Source: Dyadobacter bucti (GTDB lineage: Bacteria > Bacteroidota > Bacteroidia > Cytophagales > Spirosomataceae). Taken from it: 64,000 bases of DNA. Below, in pieces: positions 17,128 through 27,000 of the stretch. The stretch covers positions 372,001 through 436,000 of the forward strand of contig NZ_SWFP01000005.1 of assembly GCF_005869225.1 (NCBI RefSeq), in the 5' to 3' direction. A model generated the notes under the pieces. It did not search any database. It saw only the letters and a program-made list of their open reading frames with translations, and was not told the origin of the DNA. Within the stretch, counting starts at the first letter, position 1, and each line of letters starts with the position of its first letter. Made by a program: the position numbers and the translations under genes.

Positions 17128-18039
17128 TTAAGAAAGCACTTCCTGCAAAGCCGCCCCGATCTCCGGATACTCATATCTGAAACCCGTTTCAGTTGTGACC
17201 CGCTGATTGATCAGATAACTGCTTCCCAGCACCACACTCGACATTTCACCAAGCGCCAGCTTCAACGCAAATGCTGGCACATTGGGTAGCCACTGCGGCT
17301 TGCCCAGGACTTTACAGATCTTTTTTGTAAGCTCTTCATTGGTCACCGGTGATCCGGTAACAGCGTTATAGGCCCCTGTCCAGGCTTCATTTTCCATTGC
17401 TTCAATGTACATCCGGCAGATGTCATCGATATGTATCCAGGGCATCCATTGCTTACCCGAGCCAAGCGGTGCTCCGAATCCGAAGCGCGCCGGAAGCGCG
17501 ATTTTAGGAATAGCGCCGCCCTGGTTGCTCAGTACTACACCAGTCCGGAGCTTCACAGTCCTTACACCAAGATCAGCAATAGAATCTGCGGCCTTTTCCC
17601 ACTCCAAAGTAACTTTTGATAAAAAATCATTACCCGGTGGCGACGCTTCCGAATGGCGGATATCGCCGGTGTCTTCACCGTAATAGCTGCTTCCCGAGGC
17701 CGAAATCAATGCTTTCGGCCTGATATTGAGCTCCCGTAATTTTCTGGCTATTAAAATAATGCTGTCAGTACGACTCGAGATAATAGTTTTTTTGCGGTCC
17801 TCAGTCCAGCGTTTTTCGGCAACGCCCGCACCTGCGAGGTGGATCAGATAGCGGACATTTTCGAGGGATTTTTCATCCATATAGTGTTTGCTGATATCCC
17901 AATCAAACACTTGAACTGATTTGATATTTGTTTTTTTTCTGCTCAGATAAGCTACTTCATAACCTTTCTGTAACAACAATTCCGTAAGCCGCTTTCCTAT
18001 TAAGCCGGTACCTCCGGTTATCAACACTTTTTGTCCCAT
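17128..18039 (-). CDS. TIGR01777 family NAD(P)-binding epimerase (YfcH-like)
   Basis: 303 aa. Short-chain dehydrogenase/epimerase fold with nucleotide loop VLITGGTGLIGKRL at the N-terminus. Family landmarks include SASGSSYYGEDTGD (with the YxxxK-region tyrosine) and MPWIHIDDICRMYIEA, and a DUF1731-like C-terminal end (NVPAFALKLALGEMSSVVL). The substrate of this family is not established. It ends at the long inverted repeat shared with the M61 gene. Confidence 0.9.
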   Translation of the reverse strand: MGQKVLITGGTGLIGKRLTELLLQKGYEVAYLSRKKTNIKSVQVFDWDISKHYMDEKSLENVRYLIHLAGAGVAEKRWTEDRKKTIISSRTDSIILIARKLRELNIRPKALISASGSSYYGEDTGDIRHSEASPPGNDFLSKVTLEWEKAADSIADLGVRTVKLRTGVVLSNQGGAIPKIALPARFGFGAPLGSGKQWMPWIHIDDICRMYIEAMENEAWTGAYNAVTGSPVTNEELTKKICKVLGKPQWLPNVPAFALKLALGEMSSVVLGSSYLINQRVTTETGFRYEYPEIGAALQEVLS

Positions 18040-18133
18040 AACTCAATAACGCCGCATGTTTATTTAAATTTTTCCAAATGGCCTTTCATCATATACGGTT
18101 AAAACAGGCCTTTGGTTGTCAGGCGGGCAGGTT

Positions 18134-18937
18134 TTAAACATTTGCGTCACCCGGATGATCCTGTTCAATGGCCTTTGTGACGCGTTCGACCATACTTTCA
18201 AGTGACTCATCCGGAAGAAAATGCATGGGCGGTTTGAAATGGACAGTGAGCTTTGTATTACGCTTTTTAAACCGCAGTCCTTTTTTGTCGAAAGCCCGGC
18301 GGAAACCATTGATGACCACTGGGATTACTATGGGTTTATGATCTTTGATCAGGTGTGCAGTTCCTTTTCTTACAGGCGCATAGGGCTTGGTAGTGCCTTG
18401 TGGAAAGCTTACCACCCAGCCATGACCCAATCCAAGTCCGATTTTATCCTGGGCCGAGTTATCAAGTTCACGTTTCACATTTTCTCCGTTGGCACGCCAG
18501 GATCTGTCAATAGTGATAGCGCCTCCGATGCTGAACAATTTTGGTAAAATGCCTTCTTTCATCGTTTCCGAAGCTGCCACATAATAGCACCTCGCGCGGG
18601 GCGAAAAAAGATAAAAGGGCGGAGAAATCGTATCCTTATAGCCCCATTTGGTCGCACAAAAAATATGATAAAATGCGATAACGTCGGCAAAGTAGGTCTG
18701 GTGATTGGATAGGAAGAGTACGCCATGGTCGGGGAGGTCCACGAGCTGTTCGCTGCCCATGATCTGGATTTTATTGACGGCGGTATAACGGTAATATGTA
18801 AACCAGCCGATAATGAAAATAAAAAAACGTTTAATTATCAGTAAGTTGCCAAAAGGGTCCTGTTCGAAAAGCCCCATGAAATCAAAGCGTACGAGCCAGG
18901 GTGGCAGCAGACTGTATATCGTTTTGTTAGAATTCAT
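18134..18937 (-). CDS. PlsC-type 1-acyl-glycerol-3-phosphate acyltransferase-like protein
   Basis: 267 aa of lysophospholipid acyltransferase type, with membrane-seeking N-terminal helices. The catalytic box reads LSNHQTYFADV, so His and Asp are separated by five residues rather than the canonical four (HX4D). The later motif FPQGTTKP matches the EGTR-type phosphate-binding box, with Gln for Glu. Likely esterifies lysophosphatidic acid or another lysolipid at the inner membrane. Same strand as the epimerase gene. Confidence 0.82.
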   Translation of the reverse strand: MNSNKTIYSLLPPWLVRFDFMGLFEQDPFGNLLIIKRFFIFIIGWFTYYRYTAVNKIQIMGSEQLVDLPDHGVLFLSNHQTYFADVIAFYHIFCATKWGYKDTISPPFYLFSPRARCYYVAASETMKEGILPKLFSIGGAITIDRSWRANGENVKRELDNSAQDKIGLGLGHGWVVSFPQGTTKPYAPVRKGTAHLIKDHKPIVIPVVINGFRRAFDKKGLRFKKRNTKLTVHFKPPMHFLPDESLESMVERVTKAIEQDHPGDANV

Positions 18938-19125
18938 CGTGTAAATATGTGCACATAAGCCTGGCCTTGCCCGAGGTTATATTCCAATGGAAACATTTAT
19001 ACCAATTGACCGTAATTTATATAATATGCGGAGCTAAAAGTAAATATATTTGAAATTCCCATGATCGTCCTTCAACCGAAGAACACGAATTGGCATGATT
19101 CTTTCGTATTATACCCTACTTAATA

Positions 19126-19133
19126 TAATTTTG
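19126..19133 (+). promoter_or_regulatory. -7 promoter element of the M48 protease gene
   Basis: TAATTTTG matches TAnnTTTG. A near-consensus -33 (TTTC at 19102-19105) lies 20 nt upstream. The start codon is 35 nt downstream. Confidence 0.5.
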
Positions 19134-19168
19134 ACCAACTCCCTAATAATAGTCACAGTTTCAATTTT

Positions 19169-20638
19169 ATGAAAATGAAAGTCCAGTTTCAAGTTCTGGT
19201 TGCCTTTTTCGCAGCAGGATTATTTACAGGTTGTTCCAAAAATCCGGTAACGGGCAAGAAGGAAATTATCTTCATGTCCCAGGAAAAGGAAATCGCACTG
19301 GGTGCCGAGTCACACCCTTCCATTGTTGCTACAATGGGGATTTATGATGATAAAAACATGCAATCTTTTATTACCGAAAAGGGAATGGCTATGGCCAAAA
19401 TATCCCACAGGCCTGACCTCCCCTATAAATTTTTCATTGTAGACTCGCCTGTTGTCAATGCTTTTGCGGTGCCCGGCGGTTACGTATACTTTACCAGGGG
19501 TATCATGGCGCATTTCAATAATGAGGCTGAATTCGCAGGTGTTCTTGGGCATGAGATCGGGCATATAACAGCCAGGCATTCGGCCCGTCAGCAAACTTCC
19601 CAGATTTTCGGACAAGTAGGGCTTATGGCGGGTATGGTGCTTTCGGAAACCGTGCGTGGGTTGGCTGACCAGACTCAGCAGGCGCTAGGTCTTCTTCTGC
19701 TAAGCTATTCACGCGAGCATGAAACAGAATCGGATAAAATAGGCGTGGAATATTCCAGTAAAATTGGATATGACGCTCACCAGATGGCTGATTTCTTTGG
19801 TACTTTAAAAAAGATCAGTGAAAAAGGCGGCCAGAGCATTCCTACGTTCCAGTCAACGCACCCGGATCCAGGCGACAGGATGAATAAGGTAGAAAAACTT
19901 GCCACCCAATACCAGACCGAGCACCCTTCAAAATATAATGTGAACAGAGATTCGTACCTGCGCAAAATAGACGGGATTATTTACGGAGAAGATCCAAAGC
20001 AGGGTTTTGTGGAAAATGGTCAGTTTTATCATCCTACGCTGAAACTGCAATTTCCAGTACCCAGCGGCTGGCAATATGAGAATACACCGGCTCAGTTTCA
20101 AATGGCTGCCAAAGATGGAAAATCGATGGTTTTGTTCACGATGGCTGAAGGGAAATCTCTGGACGAAGCTGCTCAGGCTGTGATCAAAAATTACAGTCTG
20201 CAGGTTGCGGAAAACAATAAAACTACAATTAATGGAAACCCTGCTATTGTAATGGTTTCTACGCAAGTTGCACAAACGCAAAGTGGTCAGGCTGCCGCGG
20301 CGACAGCAAATTCAATACAGGTTGCAACCTGGCTGATCCAGTATGGAGGTAATATCTATGCAATTCATGGCGTAGCTACCGCTGCTAATTTTGCCGCAAA
20401 TACCGGGCAGTTCAAATCCATTGCCCAGGGATTCAAGGCCGTAACAGATGGTTCCATATTAAACCGCCAGCCCGATAGGATCAGGATCAAATCAGTTCAG
20501 AAAGACGGGACGCTTAAAGATGCTTTAAAAGACAACGGACAAGCTGACGGCAAACTCGCCGACCTCGCTATCATCAACGGCATGGACCTTTCGGCTAAAG
20601 TCACCAAAGGCATGCTGATCAAGACGCTTGGGAAGTAA
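19169..20638 (+). CDS. M48-family zinc metalloprotease lipoprotein
   Basis: 489 aa. Signal peptide with lipobox GLFTGC (Cys22), so anchored in the cell envelope. The peptidase domain has HEIGHITARHS with the third ligand in SREHETESDKIG, the pattern of BepA/LoiP-type M48 proteases that clear misassembled outer-membrane proteins. A second region (about residues 280-430) resembles a PsbP/SH3-like extension, and the end (DGTLKDALKDNG) has a dipeptide-repeat-like motif. Single gene, with its own promoter and a terminator hairpin at 20676. Confidence 0.92.
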   Translation: MKMKVQFQVLVAFFAAGLFTGCSKNPVTGKKEIIFMSQEKEIALGAESHPSIVATMGIYDDKNMQSFITEKGMAMAKISHRPDLPYKFFIVDSPVVNAFAVPGGYVYFTRGIMAHFNNEAEFAGVLGHEIGHITARHSARQQTSQIFGQVGLMAGMVLSETVRGLADQTQQALGLLLLSYSREHETESDKIGVEYSSKIGYDAHQMADFFGTLKKISEKGGQSIPTFQSTHPDPGDRMNKVEKLATQYQTEHPSKYNVNRDSYLRKIDGIIYGEDPKQGFVENGQFYHPTLKLQFPVPSGWQYENTPAQFQMAAKDGKSMVLFTMAEGKSLDEAAQAVIKNYSLQVAENNKTTINGNPAIVMVSTQVAQTQSGQAAAATANSIQVATWLIQYGGNIYAIHGVATAANFAANTGQFKSIAQGFKAVTDGSILNRQPDRIRIKSVQKDGTLKDALKDNGQADGKLADLAIINGMDLSAKVTKGMLIKTLGK

Positions 20639-20934
20639 CATATACGCTTCGATTCATACATCATCGCATTCACCCAACCCCTGGTTTCAACCCGGGGTTT
20701 TTTGCGTCCGCATCCCGGTGGTAGGAATCCCAGGATCGTGAATCTGTGCCGTGAATCCGGGTCATGAATCTGGATCGTGAATCCGAATGATGAATTCCGA
20801 TCATGCACCTCGGATCGTGCGCGGCGTATCACCGATCCCCGGGTTGAAACCCGGGGCTGGCGGATCCATTCATCACGGAACTCCGGGTTTTAACCCGGAG
20901 CTGATGACCGTTCGCAAAACTTTTTAATGAAAAA
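20639..20934. repeat. Gene-free spacer rich in short hairpins and degenerate direct repeats
   Basis: No gene is seen. The stretch holds three related hairpins (20676-20703, 20837-20856 with CCCCGGGTT/AACCCGGGG, 20881-20900 with CTCCGGGTT/AACCCGGAG). About 20735-20820 carries degenerate repeats of GGATCGTGAATC and GTGAATCCG at a period near 13-15 nt. Confidence 0.65.
20676..20703 (+). terminator. Terminator after the M48 protease gene
   Basis: Stem AACCCC / GGGGTT enclosing GGTTTCAACC-like sequence, followed by six T. It is 37 nt after the stop. Its sequence is shared with hairpins at 20837 and 20881. Confidence 0.7.
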
Positions 20935-20966
20935 TTTGGTTGATATATCAACACAATTTACATTTG
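20935..20966 (+). promoter_or_regulatory. marR-type promoter with embedded palindromic operator
   Basis: -33 TTTG (20935-20938) and -7 TACATTTG (20959-20966) are exactly 20 nt apart. Between them lies the perfect 14-bp palindrome GTTGATATATCAAC (20939-20952). The start codon at 20974 is only 7 nt beyond the -7 box, so the transcript is probably leaderless. The layout predicts autorepression. Confidence 0.7.
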
Positions 20967-20973
20967 TACCATC

Positions 20974-21441
20974 ATGAACGCAACACTAAATAGATTTATT
21001 AATCTCCGGGAAGATTTAAAGAACTCTCTCCAATTCAAACTGGGGATTGTGACAAAGCTGGTTTTTAAGAAAATGAATGCGCAATTGGTGCAGGAAGGTA
21101 TTCCTGTGCTGGCCGAACAATTGCCTATACTAATGGTTGTATATTTCCAGGAACACGCTATGACCCAGCAGGAAATTGCAAACCTGCTGCAAAAGGACAA
21201 AGCAGGGATTCAACGTTCCGTGCAAACTTTATACAAAGATGGATTTCTGAAAATTGAAAGTGATGTTGTGGATAAAAGAAAGAACCTTGTAACACTTACC
21301 GCCAGCGGAAAATTCGTATGCGAAAGGATTCAGGCTTTGGTTATCGCCTTCGACAATCAGGTTATGGAACATTTTTCAGAAGAGGAGCGGAATACATTGA
21401 ACGGTCTGCTGGACCGGGTAGCAGCAGTGATAGACAAATAA
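20974..21441 (+). CDS. MarR-family transcriptional regulator
   Basis: 155 aa winged-helix protein. The recognition part is MTQQEIANLLQKDKAGIQRSVQTL, followed by the wing VVDKRKNLVTLTASGK, both typical of MarR. Members bind short palindromes as dimers and release on binding small lipophilic compounds. It immediately precedes a TolC/adaptor/RND efflux operon, its likely target. Start at 20974 chosen as the first ATG after the promoter. Confidence 0.93.
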   Translation: MNATLNRFINLREDLKNSLQFKLGIVTKLVFKKMNAQLVQEGIPVLAEQLPILMVVYFQEHAMTQQEIANLLQKDKAGIQRSVQTLYKDGFLKIESDVVDKRKNLVTLTASGKFVCERIQALVIAFDNQVMEHFSEEERNTLNGLLDRVAAVIDK

Positions 21442-21458
21442 AAAAATTTATATAAATA

Positions 21459-21487
21459 GTTGATATGTCACCAGTAGAGGTGTCAAC
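21459..21487 (+). promoter_or_regulatory. Candidate second MarR operator upstream of the efflux operon
   Basis: GTTGATATGTCA (21459-21470) matches the marR palindrome at 11 of 12 positions, and a half-site TGTCAAC follows at 21481-21487. It lies in the 84-nt gap between marR and the tolC-like gene. Confidence 0.5.
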
Positions 21488-21525
21488 TAAATTGAGATTA
21501 GCCACAAAATTTTAAATCAGAACAA

Positions 21526-22857
21526 ATGAAACGTAAATGGATTATCGCAATCCTTACAATAGCAGTAGCATCGGGAAGTTCCTGGGCGCAAACCCGCCTC
21601 ACTTTGAAAGATTGCATTGCCTACGGGATTAAGAACAACGGGAACGTCAAGATTGCCCAGTATAAAGAGAGCATTGCCGAGCAGCAGGGCCGGGAAGCGT
21701 TATCGAGTTATCTGCCTCAGGTAGCAGGCAGCGGTGCACTCGATGATAACCTTAAACTGCAGTCGACCGTGTTGCCGGGGGCGCTTTTTGGTGGAGAAGA
21801 CCGGAGGGTAGCGTTGGGTACCAAGTATTCGACCAACGTATCAGCCCAGGCTGATCAAGTGATTTTTGACCAGTCACTACTAGTAGGACTGAAAGCCAAC
21901 AAGCCGAACATTGAAAATGCCGAGCTGAATTCCCGCAAAACCAAGGAGACGATCATTTATAATGTCGCCAATGCTTATTATCAGGTTTTTGTGACCTCTG
22001 CGCAAATCGATCTTTTGAAAGATAACCTCGATAAAACCCAGCAGATCCTAGGCACATTGCAGCTGCAACTCGACAACGGTGTGATCAAGAAAGTTGATTT
22101 CGACCGCACACAAGTAAGTTTGAACAATATTAAGTCACAATTGACATTAGCCGAAAGCAATCTCATTTTGTCGCAAAATCAATTGAAGTTTCAAATGGGC
22201 ATGCCACTGGCAGAGCAGCTTGAACTGGCAGATAATCCGCTGGAGCAACCTTTCAAACTCGTTGAGCCAGACAAATTTGACGCTGCAAACCTGACCGATT
22301 TCAAAATCCAGAATATCAATATGCAGCTGCAGGGATTGGAAAAAGAGCGTATCAAGGCAGGTTACCTTCCCAAATTATCGGTTTACGGACGATATGGTCT
22401 GCAGTCGCTGGGACAGAACCTGGGTGATTCATGGGGTAACTGGTTCAGCTACGGTGCAATTGGCGTAAAACTGTCTATCCCCATTTTTGACAGCTTCAAA
22501 AGAGACGCTCAATACAAACAAGCTGATCTGAACCTCCTGACTCAAAATGAGCAATTGAAATTGAACGTCCAGAACTACGAATTGCAAAATCATAACGCAA
22601 CTACGCAGCTTCAAAAAGCAAAATTGAACCTCGGCAACGATGAAAGCAACGTGACCCTTGCCAAAGAAGTTTATGACGTAACCACACTTCAATACAGAGA
22701 AGGCACAGTGCCACTTTCCGACCTGTTAAATGCAGAAACTTCATATAAAGAAGCCCAAAGCAATTACATCAATTCCATGCTAAGCTACTACCAGGCCAAA
22801 CTAGGCATCGAACAGTCACAGGGAAGTCTGAACGACTTCTTCACAGCATTGCCGTAA
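21526..22857 (+). CDS. TolC-family outer-membrane efflux protein
   Basis: 443 aa. Signal peptide ends SSWAQ. The body is two OEP repeats of long coiled helices with a duplicated pattern (LTLKDCIAYGIKNNGNV and later NVTLAKEVYDVTTLQYREGTVPLSDLLNAE). Forms the outer-membrane channel of a tripartite pump. First structural gene after marR; the adaptor gene starts 109 nt later. Confidence 0.94.
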   Translation: MKRKWIIAILTIAVASGSSWAQTRLTLKDCIAYGIKNNGNVKIAQYKESIAEQQGREALSSYLPQVAGSGALDDNLKLQSTVLPGALFGGEDRRVALGTKYSTNVSAQADQVIFDQSLLVGLKANKPNIENAELNSRKTKETIIYNVANAYYQVFVTSAQIDLLKDNLDKTQQILGTLQLQLDNGVIKKVDFDRTQVSLNNIKSQLTLAESNLILSQNQLKFQMGMPLAEQLELADNPLEQPFKLVEPDKFDAANLTDFKIQNINMQLQGLEKERIKAGYLPKLSVYGRYGLQSLGQNLGDSWGNWFSYGAIGVKLSIPIFDSFKRDAQYKQADLNLLTQNEQLKLNVQNYELQNHNATTQLQKAKLNLGNDESNVTLAKEVYDVTTLQYREGTVPLSDLLNAETSYKEAQSNYINSMLSYYQAKLGIEQSQGSLNDFFTALP

Positions 22858-22966
22858 AAGGTCATGAATTGTCATTAGGTCATTTATAGTCAGTTAGAAA
22901 ATACATTCACTCCGGTTCCACCGCGGATTCAGTCATTCACTCATTCACTCATTCAAAATTAGTCTC

Positions 22967-24019
22967 ATGAAAAGAAAAATCATTATAGCAAGCTCCATAC
23001 TCGTCATCGGTCTCCTGATCGGGTTCAGGCTCGTAGCTAACAAGTCCAAAATGGACGCCAAGAAAGTAATGCCTGACAACAAGAATGTTACCATTCCTGT
23101 GACGGCGGTTGCGGTTAAGGAAGGCAGCACAGATCAGCAATTGATCCGTACAGGTAGTCTGATCCCTTTCAAACAAGCCGAAATTATGGCAACCTCTGCG
23201 GGTAAAGTAATGTCGGTTAAATATGAACTGGGTACATACGTTTCGCAAGGCACAACGCTTGTAAAAGTGGACAGCAAACTGAAAGAGCTTTCGCTGCAAG
23301 CAACTGAGTTGAATATCAATAAATTGAAAAAGGATACGGATCGTTACAACAAGCTTTTGGCCGGGAACGCTGCGACAGAAGTTCAGGTGAACGATACCAA
23401 ATACAATTACGAAAATGCATTGAACCAGGCCGAGCAGATCAAACAACAGATCAGCGATGCATCCATTGCCGCACCGATCAGCGGCCGTGTGATCAAGAAA
23501 AACATTGAGCCGGGCGAGTTTGTCAACGTGGGTACTTCACTAGGTACTATTCTGGATGTGTCCCGTCTGAAAGTACAGGTGATGATCTCTGAAAATGATG
23601 TTTACAAATTGAAAGAAGGTCAGCACGTACAGGTCGGTTCCAGTATTTTCCCTGATAAAAAAATTGATGGAGTGATCTCCTACATTGCTCCTCAGGGCGA
23701 CGAATCGCACAATTATCCGGTGGAGATTGTGATTAAAAACTCGGATCAATTGAGAGCCGGAACATTCGTTTCCGTAGAATTCAGCCAGAAAAGCAGCCAG
23801 CAGGCGTTGCTGATCCCGAGAAGTGCATTGGTGGAAAGTGTACGTAACCCTTATGTATATACAGTGGAAAATGGCGTGGCGAAACAGCGTAAGATTGAAG
23901 TTGGCCGCGAACTGGGCGACAATATTGAAGTTTTGGCAGGATTGAAATCGGGTGAAACTGTGATCACAACCGGTCAGATCAACCTCAGCGATGGCGCGGC
24001 AGTTAATGTTACAAAATAG
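22967..24019 (+). CDS. RND efflux periplasmic adaptor (membrane fusion protein)
   Basis: 350 aa. An N-terminal membrane anchor (residues 7-25) is followed by a lipoyl/barrel-sandwich half motif (GKVMSVKYELGTYVSQGTTL), a coiled-coil hairpin around 115-150 and the second half (ASIAAPISGRVIKKNIEPGEFV). A beta-barrel domain and a membrane-proximal domain complete it. Links the RND pump to the TolC channel. The upstream spacer has short TCATTCAC tandem units (22932-22955). Confidence 0.95.
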   Translation: MKRKIIIASSILVIGLLIGFRLVANKSKMDAKKVMPDNKNVTIPVTAVAVKEGSTDQQLIRTGSLIPFKQAEIMATSAGKVMSVKYELGTYVSQGTTLVKVDSKLKELSLQATELNINKLKKDTDRYNKLLAGNAATEVQVNDTKYNYENALNQAEQIKQQISDASIAAPISGRVIKKNIEPGEFVNVGTSLGTILDVSRLKVQVMISENDVYKLKEGQHVQVGSSIFPDKKIDGVISYIAPQGDESHNYPVEIVIKNSDQLRAGTFVSVEFSQKSSQQALLIPRSALVESVRNPYVYTVENGVAKQRKIEVGRELGDNIEVLAGLKSGETVITTGQINLSDGAAVNVTK

Positions 24020-24043
24020 TTTTCATCAGCAAATCAGAACGTT

Positions 24044-27000
24044 ATGTCAATCACCGAAGTAGCAGTAAAAAGACCGCTCTTCATCATAGTAGTATTCACG
24101 GTGTTGATACTATTTGGTGTGATCAGCTATAAACAATTGTCTTATAACTTATTGCCAAAGTTTGAGGCCAATGTAGTGAGTGTAATGACGACTTACCGTG
24201 GCGCGGCCGCGGATGAAGTCGAAACCAATGTCACCAAACATATCGAAGATGCCGTTTCGGCTATCGAAGGTTTGGACCAGATCAATTCAACTTCGCAGGA
24301 AGGCGTTTCGTCTGTGATTATCCAGTTGAAACAAGGTATCAGCGTCGACCTGGCGCAACAGGAAGCGCAACGCAAAGTGGAGCAAGTGATTTCGTTATTG
24401 CCCGACGATGCCGACCGTCCTGTAATTAACAAGTTCTCAACTGACGAAATCCCGGTTTTGAGAATGGGCGTTACCGCCAATTTATCTCCATCGGCCTTGT
24501 ACGATTTGATCGACGATAAACTGAAACCACAACTTTCCAACGTGACCGGTGTAGGCCAGGTGACGATTATCGGTGGTACTGAACGTCAGATCCAGGTGAA
24601 TATCAGCCAGGATAAACTGAAAGCCTATCGCCTGTCGATCGCGCAGGTTTCTGCGGCGATCAACAATGCAAATACTTCATATCCGGCCGGTCAGGTGAAA
24701 ACCCAGGAAGATCAGCTATCGATCCGTTTTGACGCGAAACTGACGACCGTTGAAAACCTGAGAAATGTGATCGTCGGCCGCAATAGTACTGGCGGACAGG
24801 TATTTCTGAAAGATATTGCCGAAGTATATGACGGCACTGCCGATGCTACTGCCGTGAACCATATCAATGGTCGCCCGTCTGTGGCTTTGCAGATACAGAA
24901 ACAATCTGATGCCAATGCGGTGGATGTAAGTAAGTTAACGCGCGAACGTTTGACCACTCTGGAAAAACAATATGCCTCTGCCGGGCTGAAATTCAACATA
25001 GCATCCGACCAATCCATATATACATTAGCATCAGCCGACGCAGTGGTTTTTGACCTTGGTCTAGCCGTCTTGATCGTATCCATTGTGATGCTGATGTTCC
25101 TGCACAGTTTCCGCAGCTCCATGTTTATTCTCGTGGCACTGCCTTCATCCATGATCCCGACTTTCATTTTGATGAGCCTGTTAGGTTTTTCACTCAATTT
25201 GATGACACTGATGGCGCTGTCGCTGGTAGTGGGTATCCTGGTCGATGACTCCATCGTGGTGTTGGAAAACATCAACCGCCACATGGAAATGGGCAAAAGC
25301 AGATGGAAAGCTGCGCTCGACGGACGTGCGGAAATTGGATTTACTGCCCTCGCGATCACCTTGGTGGACGTCGTGGTATTCGTGCCGCTCGCAATGACTT
25401 CCGGTCTGATCGGTAACATTCTGAGAGAGTTCTCGCTGGTTGTGGTTTTCTCTACTTTAATGAGTTTGTTCGTATCATTTACCCTGACACCGCTTCTGGC
25501 TTCGCGTTTTGGTAAAATAGAAATATTGGATAAAAATACCCTTTGGGGCAAGCTGAACCTTGGTTTTGAAAGGTTTTTGGACCGGATCAAAGACGAATAT
25601 GGCAGAATGTTAACCTGGGTACTGGGGCATAAAAGATATATTTTCATCCTTGCTTTCGCGTTGATCGTGGGCTCTATCGCACTCGTACCAGGAGGTTTTA
25701 TCGGGGCCGCATTTATGCAGCAGAGTGACCGCGGCGAGCTGAATGTATCCATTGAGTTAGCTCCTACTGCTTCTATTTACCAGACCAACCAGATCGCGCA
25801 ACGTGTTGAGAAACTATTGCTGACAAGAAAAGAAGTTACAAAAGTGTTCACCAATGTCGGTTACAGCAGCACTGGTTTGGGAACTACGTCCAATAGTAAC
25901 ATCGCCGATCTGACTGTTCAGCTGGTTGACAAAAAAGACCGTACGATGTCGTCGGAAGAATTTGGTACGCAAATTCAAAAAGAAATTCTCCGGATTCCTG
26001 GCGTGAAAGTGACCGTTGCCCCAACCTCAATTACCGGTAATGCCAACCAGGCGCCGATCCAGGTAGCTGTAAAGGGTACAGATATGGCTGTGATCCGTAA
26101 AACGGCGGCCCAGGTAAAAGATGTGGTAGCTTCGATTCCAGGTACAGCCAACGTAGATTACTCCGTCGATGATCCGAAACCGGAAGTAGGCGTGTCTCTG
26201 GACCGTGAGAAAATGTCGCAACTCGGCATCAACGCCGCCGAGGTTGGAGCTGCATTGCAAACGGCATTCCGCGGAGACGATCGTTCGAAATTCAAGGAAA
26301 ATGGCAAGGAATACGATATTATGGTCACACTCGATCAGTTCAACCGTTCCAGTGCCGACGATATACGCCACCTGAGTTTTGTAAACAGCGCAGGCCAGGC
26401 ATTTGAATTATCACAATTCGCGACGATCAAAGAAGGAATGGGAGAAAGCGTTTTGCAACGGATCGACCGTCTGTCTTCGATTACTATTAATTCACAGGTT
26501 GTAGGCCGCCCTTCCGGTTCTATTGGTGCTGACATTCAGGCGAAAATGGCAAGTGTGAAACTTCCCGAAGGTGTTTTTATAGAATACCGCGGTGACCTGA
26601 AGAACCAGGCCGACGCATTTGGAAGCCTTGGACTAGCGCTCGTACTCGGCATTGTGCTTATTTACCTGATCATGGTCGCGCTTTACGAAAGTACCATTTA
26701 TCCGTTCGTCGTCTTGTTCTCGATCCCGGTTGCATTGGTCGGTGCATTGACCGCACTAGCATTAACAATGGAAAGCTTAACCATCTTTTCAATCGTTGGG
26801 ATGATCATGCTCCTCGGTCTGGTGGCCAAAAACGCGATCCTGATCGTCGATTTTACAAACCAATTGAAAGAAGAAGGTCACGCATTGAAAGATGCATTGA
26901 TCGAAGCCGGCAAAGAACGTCTCCGCCCGATCCTGATGACAACCATTGCTATGATCGCCGGTATGCTTCCCATAGCCCTCGCCTCAGGCGACGGAGCCGA

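Noticed and set aside
22921..22960. TCATTCAC units before the adaptor gene as a CRISPR-like array
   Set aside because: Only about three adjacent 8-nt units without spacers; a simple short tandem repeat.
24712..25752. 346-codon minus-strand ORF inside the RND permease
   Set aside because: Antisense to an essential part of a conserved pump; Ser/Thr/Arg-rich without domains, typical of a shadow frame.
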